NCBI GenBank assembly: GCA_005765155.1
Contig: VCCP01000008.1
Coordinates: forward strand, 1,116,001-1,180,000
Direction: 5' to 3'
DNA from: Zelopaecilomyces penicillatus
Lineage: Eukaryota; Ascomycota; Sordariomycetes; Hypocreales; Pseudodiploosporaceae
DNA: 64,000 nt
Both the position numbers and the translations under genes were made by a program. Below, one piece after another: positions 10,083 to 22,212 of this stretch (position 1 is the stretch's first letter; every line of letters starts with the position of its first letter). Below the pieces are notes generated by a model. That model searched no databases and was not told the DNA's origin. It saw only the letters and a list, made by a program, of their open reading frames with translations.

Positions 10083-13000
10083 CAAATTGACCTCATCTCT
10101 ATTATATTATTGCTTCGGTATTAGAAAGGATCTAATGCCAATGGATGATTTATTCGCCTAACATTTTAAACGGGTTTCATTAGCACTGTGAAGTCTGGGC
10201 TATTGTTTGAGGTATTTCGGGGAAGCGTTCATTGCGCCATCACTATTACTACTCCCAATTCACTTGTTTTAGGATGAGCAAGGGCAGCTGTGGGTCAGAT
10301 CTGAAGCGATATCATAATGTTTCTTAGATTATACTTTCCGAATGTTTTTAAGGCGGCTTGAAATAATAGAAGTGTAGTCAATTGGTTTCAGTACAGACGC
10401 CTGATCGCTTGTTATGAACCTACCCTATAAAACATATATAATAGAATAAATCACGGAACTCGCTAAGGGTTATATCCAATTTATAGAAATATAATTTCAA
10501 GATAACAATCAAAAAAAGAAAAATTCTATATCATTATTTAACTTAATTAAATAATAATATAGAGTTATTATTAAATTTATTTTCAATATATTAAATATAT
10601 ATTTTAATATATTTCATAACTCTATTATGCTTTTTTTACCAAAAAAAATATAAATATTATATACTTCGTTATTCTATACTTATATAAATTTATCTTTTTC
10701 TACACTACGATTTGCTTCGACACCCAATGGCAAGGGAGCACGGAGGGCGTGTGTTTAACCAAAATTTCCCCACATCCAGGCACTCGTACAACCGCTAAAG
10801 CTAAAGCTTCCTTGCCTTGTTTACAGAGCCTCGGTCCCCTGTAGCCTCAAAACCTCCATCATCTAGCCCAGACTTGTGGCGTCTACCAGGCAAAACACAA
10901 AAAGAACAATACAGATTCACAGATTCGTTTGCCGTCGGTCCGTCGATGCCGATTCGTCGCTTGTCAGAACGTTTTAGTCTCCAACTTCAACATATTGAAA
11001 TTCGGGGAGCTGTCCGATGACCGGCTCAACAGATATCGAGGACTACTACTACCCCAGCTTTTAAGCGGGCACCTCCGAAAAACAAACATCAGCCCCTAAT
11101 GGGGATACAATCCTGCTCACGATAGGTGGGTAAGTGATGGTTTGTAGCTTCGCTCGAGCGGCGAGATTATCCATCATCTTCAGGCTTGTGATGGCTGGTT
11201 GGCGGACACCTGTTAACCCTCGCTGTTTCCGACCATGGCATGAAGCCTGAAAGTTGGCATGTGTCTGCTATGCATTAACATGTACGATGCAAAAGATTGT
11301 TCAATAAACTTCCACTCTGATTCGCTAGCCATGGTCTCGCATCATTCTGTTTAACTTTACCCCGTTAAAACCCCCGCAAAATCAAGCAAGTAAGATGGCA
11401 TTAAGGTAGATCCGTTGTTGGTGTGTTCATGTATCTGCGTGCCAATGCGAGTGCCAATGCGCCAATCGGCATTGATTAACCACACCCCCAACTACCGCAT
11501 TCGTACCATTGAGATTCCCCAGAGGATCTTTTGTATTTGCCGAATGACGATCCTCACTTGTATTTTCCCTTTTCACCTGTCATTGTCGCTCTCAGTCGCT
11601 CTGTCACGTTCCCATGATAGACAGATGCTCGAAAGGACACCCAAAAGTTCAACAAAATGCGGGATTTTCATAGTATCACGAAATCCTTCGCTGTCACTTA
11701 CCAAGCCTATAGACTCATGTACTACCAGCGTCCGTCAAAATCTCAACTCCACTCTTTACATCGTAGTCATCTTTCAAAACACGGAAACTTCACCACAAAA
11801 CTGATAGCGGTAAGACCGACAGACAATATACAGCTGCCAAACCCGCACTTGGCCCTGACAGCCTTGCGCCATGCCCACACACCTTCTTTTTCCCCGAACA
11901 CCCTGCTCTTTGAAAAAAAGAGGAGGGGGGGCGTTTTGGATGAATTCGCATTCGTTCCTGTATCTGCCTCGGCCGGCAACGTGTCTTGGCCTTCGTCATC
12001 GTCGCCCAGTCTCTGGGGTAAAATGCTTGAATGCCACCCAAAAACGAGGGGGGCGTGTGATGGAGCTAAACTCTAGTTGATGGACTCGTACTGACTACAG
12101 TGGCTGGTGCACTATAATTGGAGGTCCTTGAGTGGTGTAAAACCACCGTGAAGCCACTATACAGCCACTGTAAAAGCCACCGTACGAAACATGGCGAAAC
12201 ACAGTGTGGCCCCCGCCCTCTCAAAGCACCCTTGACAAAAATAGCGTCAATCTATCGACGACAAGCCCACCACCTCCACAAATACTCTATCCAGCTTCCA
12301 GAAACGTTAGTCGGCGCCCCCTGCTGGCCCTCCTCCATCACGGAGCTAGACATCGTCAACAAGTAGGGATCTGCGGCTCTGATAGGGAGCAGCATACATG
12401 GCAGATAGTCGACCTGTTGCTCCACCACACTGGCTCGTCGCTCTGTGCTATGTGTGAAAGTTGGGGCTGCCAACGCCATGACCCCGTACGACCGACGATA
12501 TCTTGCTCGCTCGCGTTGTTCGGACGAGTCGGCTCTTACAAACCCCCAGTACAAAAGCCAACTTTGCTGGGCGGTTCAGCCAAGCCGCGGACCGCCTGGG
12601 CGAGAAAATCATCGGTGGCGCTGCCACGAACGCCATCCAAACGACGAGATGGGGTAAAATATGGGGTTCTAAATAGAACATCCCTATCGACCACAGATTT
12701 CAAAATGCTAGTATCGCCATAAGGTTCATCTATTTTCTGTTACTTGGAGTATTGAAGGAAGGCCGACTGGGACAAAGAATTCGAGGAAGCCAACCTGACA
12801 TTGGTATGTCTTTAGGCATGTTCTCTGTACTCGATTCTAACAGCAATCGACACACAGGTGTACAGACGGAATCTTCAAGATCAGGTGGCAACATAGAAAG
12901 GCGGACCCTGCCGACGCGCTCAATTCACGCGAGTGCACACACACTGCATCTGAGCTGAAACACAATGAGAAAACCTGTGCAAGATTGATTGTCACAAGCG

Positions 13001-13134
13001 AGAATACACTTTCTGGGGTTGTGAACCTGGCAACCACAGAGCACAGATCATCATGGTTCCCCAGACAAGTCATCGGCTGTTGCCGATGCCCACCTCAGTC
13101 TATCCACGTCAACACCCCAAACCTCATGTTCAGC
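10083..13134. other. 3 kb intergenic region with AT-rich block
   Basis: No gene supported. It begins with the 3' flank of the SdhC-like gene, contains the AT-rich block at 10431-10705, then GC-balanced DNA with short overlapping frames on both strands that lack domain similarity. Near 12096-12190 there is an imperfect run of CCACTGTA/CCACCGT-like motifs. The last part is the 3' flank of the Zn2Cys6 gene. Confidence 0.5.
10431..10705. repeat. AT-rich block 2, possibly a RIP-degraded relic
   Basis: About 270 bp of nearly pure A/T with runs such as TTAAATAATAATATAGAG and TTAAATATATATTTTAATAT, sharply bounded. It mirrors block 1 (7586-7860) on the far side of the hypothetical/SdhC gene pair. I see no clear terminal repeats or coding potential. 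Confidence 0.5.
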
Positions 13135-15372
13135 TCATTTACCTCCGACTTCTTGCATCGTCTCTCCCCAGAGTCTCTCTGCCAGGATATCATGTTCTCC
13201 ACAGGTTGGCCATACAATCCTCGACAGCGCGGCCCGCACATCCCTCCATTGAGTTATCTTCGTCACACTACACCAGACCCGCAGCCGTATATGGAAAACC
13301 TTTACTAGTGGCCGGAGAATCCGGTCATCGGCAGCAGGTCGAACTCTGGCGAGGCCAAATGCCCCAATAAAGGCTTTCCAGAGCCAAAGGTCCTGATGGA
13401 GGCTGCTTCCCTGTTTTAGCTCATACATATCTTTGTCAAGTTGCCGTTGCAAAATCAACAGCAAGCGACGGTGCATCGCGCCTTCGATTACTTTACCGCC
13501 ATTCCAGAGACCCAGAACATAATGCACGTAAAATCCAACTGCCGTCACGACGCCTAACCAGGATGTCATAAGTCGCTGTGGTGGTTTGCTACCCGTTTCC
13601 GGTGCCGGCGCACAGTTGAAGAGGGATGTTATGTGGGCCTTGACTATAGCAACGAGCAGCCTTGGTGAACTACCATCTACCCAGACTTGGTGGGCGGCAG
13701 TCTCCGTCTTCTCGCCTGGCCGACTCCGATGTCTCTGCCGGGCTATTTCTGTAACGTCTGCGAGGCAGGCAATGATGGATTGTGCGTCAATATCTTGAGG
13801 CGGTGTTTCTGAAGGCGGTAAGCTGAAGAAGTACGGAAACATTCGCATCACTTTAAGTCGGATTGGAAGCCCTCCTAGCTCATCGTTATCCCATTCATGC
13901 ATCGTCGAGGCCACTTGTTCCGAGTCTGGGCCCCACGCATCGATCTGCTGATCCTCAAATGTAAAATCGTGGAACTCGCTCTTGAGACCATGAACAAAAT
14001 TGTATATCCTGAAAGCATGATAAATTCAACGAGGATTAGCAAAGGCTCATTTGGGTAGCTAATGAAGACTGACAGGACTAGATAGCGGTTTACGAGCTCT
14101 GCATCAACCGTTTTCCGAACATTGCCTCTAAGATTCTCAGTGTCTTTGACGTCCAACCAAGAGAGAAGGCCAGCGGCGTGTGTTGCTGCCGTCTGGAAAT
14201 TTCCAAGACAACACTTGCAGTGAGAAGATGATACCATTAGCGTTGTCCAATGCGTACAATAGAAGACATCAAAAGGGGATGTGATGTCTCACCTCGGTGA
14301 AGCACAACGTGGCAATCTGTCGAGCACAGGACGGGCTCGTTCTAGAGCGCGAGTTACCAAGCCAGCTGTTCACCAATTGCATGCCTTCAACCTTGTGAAT
14401 GGTGTAAGTGGACTCATAACCCCGCAGGTCTCCTGCATTCCACACTCGGTGCAGCCCTGCAATGAGTAGTGTGTTGCGGAGTGCATCAGGGTCGCTGAAA
14501 ACTAATGCAATGCTGTGGAACAGATGATTAGTAAATACCAGGGGAAGCAGAAGAGTCGACCGGGATTCTGCTATCCAACTACGCACCAGTCATAGGTTTG
14601 CTTCTGCGGCAGCACACCCAAAGCGGCACCAGTTTGGATGACTATTTTATCCAACAGTTCAGTCCGTGCCTCCACATGAGACCAACAACTCGGTTTGGGA
14701 TATTTCATCTCTACTTACAATAGTAGAAAAGCTCCCGAGATCGAAGGGGCATCTTAATTGGAAGAGCGTCAAAGGGATCCAGGGCTGTTCCTGGTGTCAT
14801 CTGCCATGAAGAGGAAGTCACGGGCGAACCAGAGGATGATCGATGGAGGAAAATGGTCATATTGGAAGCTGGATCAGATGTTGAAGACGACACCGATGAC
14901 GGCGACGAGACCTCACTTATTGACCACGTTGTCTGCTCCCAGGGCTGGAGGGGTTTGGCCTGGGCTCGACGCTCCCGAAGAGGGACCTTTGGTGGTGCAT
15001 AGCCACATGGTTTCGAAGCTACCACACAGTTTTTGCTAATTATACGTATGAATCAGTCAGCGGCTAGCGCGCCGGCGCGCATTGGTCTTGGTATAAATGC
15101 AAGGAAAGGGGGTGTGTGTGTTCCTGGGTTAGCTTCATGAACCCGGCGGCCAACGTCCAAAGTGCGTAGCGTGCTCGTGTATTCGGCTGCAAAGAAGCAT
15201 GGTCTCGGGGCAATAGTCAGACCTACCATTTAGGCTGGCTCTCATCACATCTGATGTGACGCTGCCTGCAACTTATGCATCCGGCGCGACTTCGAGTATG
15301 GAACTGGCGTGTTCGCTTGCTTTCCTTCGTTGCAGCGACAGTGTTATCAGAATCATGTTGGGAGTCGTCCAT
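13135..15372 (-). CDS. Zn2Cys6 transcription factor with a fungal-specific C-terminal domain
   Basis: Likely nuclear DNA-binding regulator. Six exons joined by phase: 15372-15227, 15035-14719, 14641-14587, 14512-14293, 14213-14074 and 14008-13135, giving 583 residues. The zinc cluster is split by intron 1: exon 1 carries Cys32, Cys35, Cys42 and two bases of Cys49 (GCISCRQRHIRCDES), and exon 2 completes it with Cys49, Cys52 and Cys59 (CKNCVVASKPCGY). Spacing x2-x6-x6-x2-x6 is exact. Middle blocks (SDPDALRNTLLIAGLH, GNFQTAATHAAGLLSWLD) and the helical C-terminus match the fungal-specific TF domain (Fungal_trans_2/DUF3468) proteins, as far as I can judge. The donor of intron 5 (GTCAGT) is less certain than the others. 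Targets are unknown. Confidence 0.85.
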
Positions 15373-16754
15373 TCTTTTCACCAAAAGAAGCTGTTGATTG
15401 TAAAGTTGCCAGAACTAAAACGGAGTCGTGCTGGCGATGGCACAAGTGGAATGCCCTTGTATTGCTTTTGCTGGAAAGTTGAACTTAGGTCGATAACGGG
15501 ACGCAGGCAGCAGCAAAATGCACACAAACCAGGCTTGTATGGGCAGCTTGAACAGCAAGGGGGTCGTTTGGAGTTGGATGATGGGCCACGAAGTAGGTCG
15601 TCTCGGGATGGGTTTTGGACGCAGCGAAAGCTTAAAGACGGTGGGACGGTTGGGGTGTGACCGACTGCCGCTCGGGCACTGCTGTATTGGGACAAATTGA
15701 CGGGTTCAGGCTGGTTGTATCAAAGCTTAAATTGTGAGTAGATTCATCATCGATGCCTGTACAGGCGCAGTTTTGAAGGATCGCAAGGAGTCAATTAAAT
15801 CTGTCTTGTATCGACGATGGCATTGGAGCCATCATTAGCAATTACTGCTCGATATAATCACCAATGCCCAGCGATTATTAAGCATTCGCAACTAAACAGT
15901 CATATTGATTCTGTCTGTTCTACTTTTTTTTTGCAATTTCTTAGGGATATATGAAGTACTTGGTAGGTACATGCCCAGCAGAGCTATAACACTCCTCTTA
16001 TTGGGTACTTGGAACCTGATAATGATGGGCTGTACTTTGTACTTGGGCTACCGCATTGCCACGTGATATATGCAGCAGTCACATGGTGAATTTATAACAT
16101 CAATTTTGTTCATAGAACTCAACGATGTGGTTTTATAACTATCTAAAAACCAGGGGAAGACGGATTTTTAATAAACTCAAACCCCACTTATAGTTCTACA
16201 TGCTCCTTATCTAGCTGAGGGTTTCCCTCTCAAGATGGAATAATCTGAACAAAATGGTTATGACCGATTTGTTGCAACTCGAAAAACAGATTCTCGAGCA
16301 TTCTTGGTCCCAGTTTGCCAGGATATTGATCTATTCTGGTAAGCTTGGCTGGTGATAAGCTCGTTGACTTTGTGGACACACGCGGGCCGCGGTTGGCAGG
16401 GCAGCCGTGCGCCTCAACCCGCGGTGGGGCACACAGCTGTGGCTTCACTTTACACAGCTCTGTGTGGCTGGAGCATTGTTTGGATTATCATGTTTCTGCA
16501 TAGGTTTTTACATGTGGCGGGGCTGAAGGAGCAGCAACTGTTCATGCCTCAGGCTGCCTTAGCGGCCTAGGGTTGTGGGCATTGGGGTGGGGGCTTCCAG
16601 GCAGTCCCAATCAATCCGCAGAAAAGACCGCTTTTCCTGTGCAATCTTTTTCTCGAGACTCTCTGTAGATACCCAAGGCCGATTTCCCTTTGCATCCCAC
16701 CAGGCAGAACCAACTTTTCGACTTTTTTCCGTTCGTCCTCACAACACCGCAACC
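15373..16754. other. Shared promoter region, transcription factor / EF-1 beta
   Basis: Divergent spacer between the Zn2Cys6 gene (-) and EF-1 beta (+). Near 15950-16050 it carries several copies of GTACTTGG. No gene supported; short frames on both strands overlap and lack domain signals. The last 100 bp before 16755 is pyrimidine-rich, as in many highly expressed fungal genes. Confidence 0.5.
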
Positions 16755-17949
16755 ATGGGCTTCACCGATCTCCTCAACGATGCTGGCGTCACCGGTGAGT
16801 TTCCCCTTCTATCTGCTCCTAATTCTTTTGTTGTTGCGGCGCTGCACGAGCCCGTCCGCCCGCCATCCAAAAAGCCAAAAGTTTCCCCCCCCGCTGACAT
16901 TCTTCTCCAGTCCTGAACAGCTGGGTCTCGACTCGCTCATACGTCTCTGGGTATGTACTCTGCGCGCGCGCGATACCCATCTCCTGCTCTTCAGCATCTA
17001 CACATTTGCTTGGGTCTTGTCACTGGTATCTGAACTGGCTGGCAATGAGTTTGCAAACGGTCTCCATGGGAGACTCTCTCTCTGTGTCTCCCCCCCGCCA
17101 TGGCTGTTTATGTCCCGCTCCTCCCCCTCTATTTTTTTGGCCACCCCTCCTTGTCGTGCAGAAAAAAAAAAAGCCGCCCCTCACTAACCCCTCCCCCCAC
17201 TTTTCAGATACAACGCCTCGCAGGCTGATGTTGCTGTCTTCAAGGCCCTCAAGGAGGCTCCCGACGCCACCAAGGCTCCTCACGCCGCTCGTTGGTACAA
17301 GCACATTGCCTCGTACGAGGATGAGTTCGCCACTCTGTCTGGCGATGCCAGCCTGCCCTACACCGCTTACGGCCCCGAGGTCGCTGAGGTTACCCTGAAC
17401 CCCGCCAAGGCCCCCGACGCCGCCGCTGCTGAGGATGACGATGATGTCGACCTGTTCGGTAGCGATGACGAGGAGGAGGATGCTGAGGCTGTCCGTGTCC
17501 GTGAGGAGCGTCTGGCTGAGTACCGCAAGAAGAAGGAGGGCAAGCCCAAGACCACCGCCAAGTCCGTTGTCACCATGGATGTTAAGCCCTGGGGTATGTT
17601 GCCTACATTTTCTGAGTCTTTCTACCACCGGTGATAATCTTTCTATATTTCAGCAAGATTTTACTGGCAGAAGTCACAACTTTCTTCTTGCATTGTATTT
17701 TGCTAACAATCGTTTACAGATGATGAGACAGACATGGCTGCCCTGGAGGCTGCTGTCCGTGGCATCGAGAAGGACGGCCTGGTTTGGGGTGCTTCCAAGC
17801 TGGTCGCTGTCGGTTTCGGTATCAAGAAGCTGCAGATCAACCTGGTTGTTGAGGATGACAAGGTCTCTCTGGATGAGCTCCAGGAGCAGATCCAGGAGTT
17901 CGAGGACTACGTCCAGTCTTCCGACGTTGCTGCCATGCAGAAGCTCTAA
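16755..17949 (+). CDS. Translation elongation factor 1-beta (eEF1B alpha subunit)
   Basis: Guanine nucleotide exchange factor that reloads eEF1A with GTP during cytosolic elongation. Four exons, 16755-16794, 16911-16950, 17208-17593 and 17720-17949, give 231 residues, the usual size. Order: a short GST-C-like N-terminal region (GFTDLLNDAGVT, YNASQADVAVFKAL); an acidic linker (EDDDDVDLFGSDDEEEDAE) with the family LFGSDDEEE motif; and the C-terminal exchange domain (SVVTMDVKPWDDETDMAALE to AAMQKL). Codon use is strongly C-biased, as expected of a very highly expressed gene. Two tiny 40-nt exons at the 5' end, in phases 1 and 2, are typical of this gene in Sordariomycetes. Confidence 0.95.
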
Positions 17950-18424
17950 ATGTCATGCTTGTTTGCGGGAGTGTTTTTGATGCCGTGCTACGAATTTTTC
18001 ATGGGTTAATGACGGGTGGCAAGAATGTGCGAGTATGTTCGCAGGCCGATTTTGCACTGGGTTAGGGATTCTACACCGGCTCTGGCACAATCGCAGATTT
18101 CAAAAATAAAAATAAGAAGCCATAGACGAACCTGCTGTGCGATGCATTGTCTCTTCGCCGTGATTGTATGGATAACTGGTTTATTTTGACGCTGTCTGGA
18201 CTTGGCAAGTATTGTTCATGTTGTACCAGCACAATTATTAAGTTTTAACTTTGTTGTTCATTGATGGTGTGTATATATGAAATCCGACAACTCTGCGGTA
18301 TTCTCTGATTGACTGGCTAATTTACAAACAAAGCTTTGATTTCTCAGGTATAAAACATCATACGCCGACTCAAGGAAAAACAGCTCTACAGGAACAGTGC
18401 TATGTATAAGTGCAGACAGACACG
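17950..18424. other. Convergent 3' spacer
   Basis: 475 bp between the stop codons of EF-1 beta (+) and the ferric reductase (-). It contains AAAATAAAAATAAG near 18104, a possible poly(A) signal region. No coding signal. Confidence 0.5.
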
Positions 18425-20153
18425 CTAGAATTGAAAGACCTCCTCTTCGACGTGAAACAAAATATCATTGCAGCTCGCCCTTGATGCTGCCGTTCTTGCG
18501 CCGTCCACCATTTTCCTAGGACCGCAAAGGTTGACTGATGCGTCCATGCCTCTTCGGGCGTCCCTGATGCTCTCAAACCACTTCATCGTGTCGGCTCTAC
18601 CCGAGTATATCGTCCCAGGCCCTTCATACTTGTACGCCTTGCCTGCCATTTCTTCAGTGGCACCAGGTGTCTCCATGCTGGGTCTAGCGGCACTTGTGAT
18701 GTGGATGGTGATATCCAGTGTGACGGGAAGCGAAGGGTTTGAAGCTGTGGCGGCCAGACCCTTGAGCTCCTGCTCGAACCAGGACAGATGGGTGACGTCT
18801 TTGACGTTCCAGAGAAGATGAATGTGCCAGCCGGCGGCATTGCATGCTTTTCCGGCGGCAGCTTGGTTGATGATGTGTGAGGCGATGCTGATGCTAGGAG
18901 TGATGCCAATTCCGCCAGCGACTAAAACAACGACAGGGTGCTGTCCCCATTGAATTCGTCCGACTCCGTATGGGCCGTCCATTCGAACCTTGACCGGGCT
19001 GCTCATATCCTGCGAGCAATTGGTGTGGCTGGAACTGTCAGCGTTGGCCATGAGACTCATTTCGAAGTCATCGTTTCCTTGATTTTGGACCTGCTTGGTG
19101 AAAGACCCGAGAGCCCTGACCGCGATGGTTGATGTATTCTGACCAGGAGCTGACGCAATCGTAAAAGGATGCCAGTTGAGCAAGGAGATGCTGGGAATTT
19201 GGACCCAGGCAATTTGACCGGGATGCGACGGTTCAACGCCAGTGACTCTGAACTTTGTCACGCCGCCGGGATAGTGCTTGACCGACTCAACAGTGAGGCT
19301 GCGGAAATTGTTGTAGACGCGAATCGCACGGTCAACGGCCCAGAGGCAAAGACCCGGAAGAAGAAACTCGGGCCCGTGTTTGGCATGGTAAAGCGAGCCA
19401 GCGACAAAGACGACAAACAAGAAATGGGGGTAGTAAAAGGCCTCAAACCAGCGGCGGCGGATAATCACGGGAACAGACGTAATGGCCATGATGCAGAGAG
19501 CGACCCAGGCCATGATGCCCACAGGAATTCGCGGCGCTTCAAGAACGAACTTGAGCTGTTTGGTTCGGACAAAGTGGGCAATGGTGAGGACGCAATGTAG
19601 CGTTGCGTGAACAAAGGCCGCGGTGCCGACCCAGCGGTGGTATGCGAGTAAGATGGGAGAAGGCACGCGCGCAACCTGGGAGAGTAGGTTTGTGCGGGCG
19701 CCAAAGATGAGGGCGAGACCGCCGTTGGCGATGGTGAGCCAGCCGTAGAGCTGGTAGTTTGTGGTGAACTGGAACCGGTTCCAACCCCAAAGGAAGTTGA
19801 GAAATGTGAAGGCCGAGACGCGCAAAAGGATGGGTAGGTTGTTGCTTGTGAGAAAGGGGATGGAGGAAGGTAGGGTCATGAGTTTGTGGATTTTGGTGCA
19901 TATCGTGAGATGAGGTTTTCCAGAACGAGTGGACGGTCGGCCTGATTGATGTTAGAAAGAGAATATGGATGGATGAATAGAGGATAATTTGAAAAGTTGA
20001 CATACCATTTCTAAAGCGGAGGAGGAGATATGATGGGACTCTGAGCATGCTTTCGATGAATAGAAGAGCAATGACGCAGAGGAAATAGGCTCTGGCTGCA
20101 GTGTATTGGTCGTCAATGATGGGCCGCAGCATCGTGGGCGAGATGAGCGCCAT
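18425..20153 (-). CDS. Ferric reductase-like transmembrane protein (FRE family)
   Basis: Membrane flavocytochrome that carries electrons from cytosolic NADPH via FAD and two haems to external ferric iron or another acceptor. Exons 20153-20006 and 19941-18425 give 554 residues. The ferric-reductase TM domain holds the two haem-ligand pairs at expected spacing: His151/His165 (HRWVGTAAFVHATLH) and His222/His235 (PHFLFVVFVAGSLYHAKH). These are followed by HPFTIAS (about 307, FAD binding), DGPYG (371), GGIGITPS (about 392, NADPH binding) and a C-terminal CGPRKM. No obvious secretion signal: the protein starts with a TM helix (YFLCVIALLFIE). It is divergent from the DM13 gene across 1.5 kb. Substrate (iron, copper, or NOX-like use) is not determined; NOX is less likely because EF-hands are absent. 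Confidence 0.9.
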
Positions 20154-21455
20154 GGTGGGCGATGATGGTAGTTTGTATGTGATGTAAAAGTTGAGATGGG
20201 TGTGTGTGTGTGTGTGAGACGCCAAGTAGATTGTTGGAAAGTGGGAGGCTGTTTATACAAGATGGAGAAAACGGTTGCAGGCTATGGATGACACTGATGG
20301 GATGATGGGAGAGTGGCGATGGAGGCTAAATGTGAGATTGATGAATGGATGGATGGTGAGGGAAGTTGGGATTGATAAACAACCTTATTTGAAGTGTTAT
20401 TTCTCCTATTGGGCAGATTCTCAGGGTATCTTGGCTAGACTAGAAAGGAGGGCTGAGATCTGCCTTTTGGTGCGATTTTGGCGTCATGGAACAGTGGCAG
20501 CAACAGTTTCAGGAATCAAGTGGGCTGTACTATTGAAGATTGGTTCCCTAGAATAAGCGGCTGATTCCATAACGTTGTGGGGGTTATTTTCCCCAGGGAC
20601 GAGACGGACGGACGGACGAGTCAGGGGAGGGCACTATAGTTTTGATAGGTCATGCTGTATCACTGTGATGTGGTTTGATGTGGTACGCTCTTTTGTAAAT
20701 TGGGGCTGAGATCTGGGTAAGCCTTAGTTGGGGGACTGGGATGATGGATTCCATAGTAGAGGTGTCGATTATGTTTCATAGCGCAGATGGAATCGCCGTC
20801 TCAGATTACGCAAACGCAGCAGAAACACGCACAACAAGAGAATACAGTAAGTACCTAGTCAATGTACCAACCAAGCCTTAATGAGTGGCTGACAAGCTGA
20901 ACTTGACGATTCAAGACATTGAAATGGGATGATGTGGAATCATAGAGACAGCCAGCACAGCCGCTAACCCTTCTGGTCATGGGCTGTGTTTCAGCGCTGG
21001 TCCCGTCAGAGTTTAGTGACCACCGACCTCCGCCCAATCACAGCATCCTGCCACGCCGGAAGAGGAATAGCGAGGTGCTGCAGGATGTGGAATCAATCGG
21101 TTCCAGAGGCTGAGGGATCAGCCTCCACTTAATAGTAGGTTGTGAAGTCTGGAATGAAGGGGATGCACGTACAGTATGATGGCAGATGACGGTCGGGCAT
21201 TCGGTGGGAAGAGACGCCGGCAGACAACAAATTGTGTACAGTGTCTGACAACCTTGGACTCATCTGCATCGGGAAAGAGACTGGACGGGGTTGATTGGTT
21301 TCATCTCCTGGCGCGGTGAGATTGCAGTAGACGGGAGAATCGGTGGATTCCACATTGGCGTGTGTTAGGTTTTTTTTGTTTGTTTCTGATGGTTGGAGTG
21401 GCTGGCGGTAGATGGGATGGATGCATCTACTGCTTCAAATGCCGTGTTGTGTTTG

Positions 21456-21464
21456 TATATATAA
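21456..21464 (+). promoter_or_regulatory. TATA box of the DM13 gene
   Basis: TATATATAAG about 176 bp upstream of the ATG at 21640, a plausible spacing for a regulated cell-surface gene. Motif and position only. Confidence 0.4.
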
Positions 21465-21504
21465 GTTGGCGTTGGTCTCTTCATTTTCATCTCTCCTTAC
21501 CCTC

Positions 21505-21543
21505 ATCACAATCATCAGCATCAGCATCAGCATCAGCATCAGC
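21505..21543. repeat. CAGCAT hexanucleotide microsatellite in the DM13 leader
   Basis: At least five perfect tandem copies of a CAGCAT/ATCAGC unit, lying between the TATA element and the ATG, so probably in the 5' UTR. Confidence 0.8.
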
Positions 21544-21639
21544 ATACTACAGCAACTCTCAACTTCTCATCTCTCCAACATATAAACCAATCAATACATT
21601 TTTCAACCTCTTCAACTTTTTAAACAACAAACCGCCACC

Positions 21640-22212
21640 ATGCATTTCCCCAGTATCCACACCCTCGCCCTCCTCCTCCTCTCCACCACCACCACCCTTA
21701 CTGCTGCCGCCGCCGCCGACTCCAAAAACGGCTGGACTGGCACTCTCTCCTCCCTCGACGGCGGTCTCGGCGGCGACGTCACCGTCGTTGACGACAAGAC
21801 CCTCAAGATCTCCAGCTACAAGCTCGAAGACGCCAGCGCGCCCGCCCTCTACTGGTGGGGCAGCACTAGCGGCAAGCTGAGCGAAGGGTTCCGCATCTCC
21901 AAGACCCAAGTCACCAAGGCTGCGAGCTCTGACAGCCTGACCATCGATCTTGACAATGGACGCACGCCTGCGGATTTCTCTGTCGTCGGACTCTGGTGTG
22001 AGCGGTTGAAGGCCAATTTCGGACAGACGGAGCTGAAGCCCAAGGGCAGTGGAGGAAGCAGCGGTGGTGATTCTTCTTCGTCGGATAAGGGGTCTGACAA
22101 GGGTTCGGATAAGGGTTCGGATAAGAAGTCTGCGGGAAGCTCGATTAGCGGCGCTGGAAGCATGGTGGGAGTTGTGGTGGGAGCTGTTGGGTTTGCCGTC
22201 GCCATGTGGTGA
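21640..22212 (+). CDS. GPI-anchored cell-surface protein with a DM13-like domain
   Basis: Predicted secreted, GPI-anchored protein of 190 residues in one exon. Signal peptide (MHFPSIHTLALLLLSTTTTL, cut near AAAAADS), then a domain spanning about residues 32-130 with the DM13 pattern: GDVTVVDDKTLKI, SAPALYWWG, then VGLWCERLKANFG with its lone conserved Cys. DM13 domains are proposed redox or cytochrome-like modules; the biochemistry in fungi is not settled. A low-complexity stalk follows with four SDKG/SDK repeats, then Ser-rich sequence and a hydrophobic tail (GAGSMVGVVVGAVGFAVAMW) fit for GPI attachment. Its divergent neighbour is a ferric reductase, so a joint cell-surface redox role is an inference. 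Confidence 0.85.
   Translation: MHFPSIHTLALLLLSTTTTLTAAAAADSKNGWTGTLSSLDGGLGGDVTVVDDKTLKISSYKLEDASAPALYWWGSTSGKLSEGFRISKTQVTKAASSDSLTIDLDNGRTPADFSVVGLWCERLKANFGQTELKPKGSGGSSGGDSSSSDKGSDKGSDKGSDKKSAGSSISGAGSMVGVVVGAVGFAVAMW

Larger units (their letters stand above)
20154..21639. other. Divergent promoter region, FRE reductase / DM13 gene
   Basis: 1.5 kb bidirectional spacer. A GT run lies just upstream of the reductase ATG (about 20200-20217), one GATAA sits at 20374-20378, a TATA-like element at 21456-21464 and a hexanucleotide microsatellite at about 21505-21543. No gene is supported in it. Confidence 0.5.

Noticed and set aside
11415..12722. Several overlapping frames of 100-170 codons on both strands
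   Set aside because: They conflict with each other, have no domain, no consistent splice sites and noise-like composition.
19539..20225. 228-codon frame on the minus strand that seems to extend the reductase exon 1
   Set aside because: The spliced model (exon 1 20153-20006, then 19941) keeps phase and leads into the ferric-reductase domain; reading through the intron shifts out of the enzyme frame.
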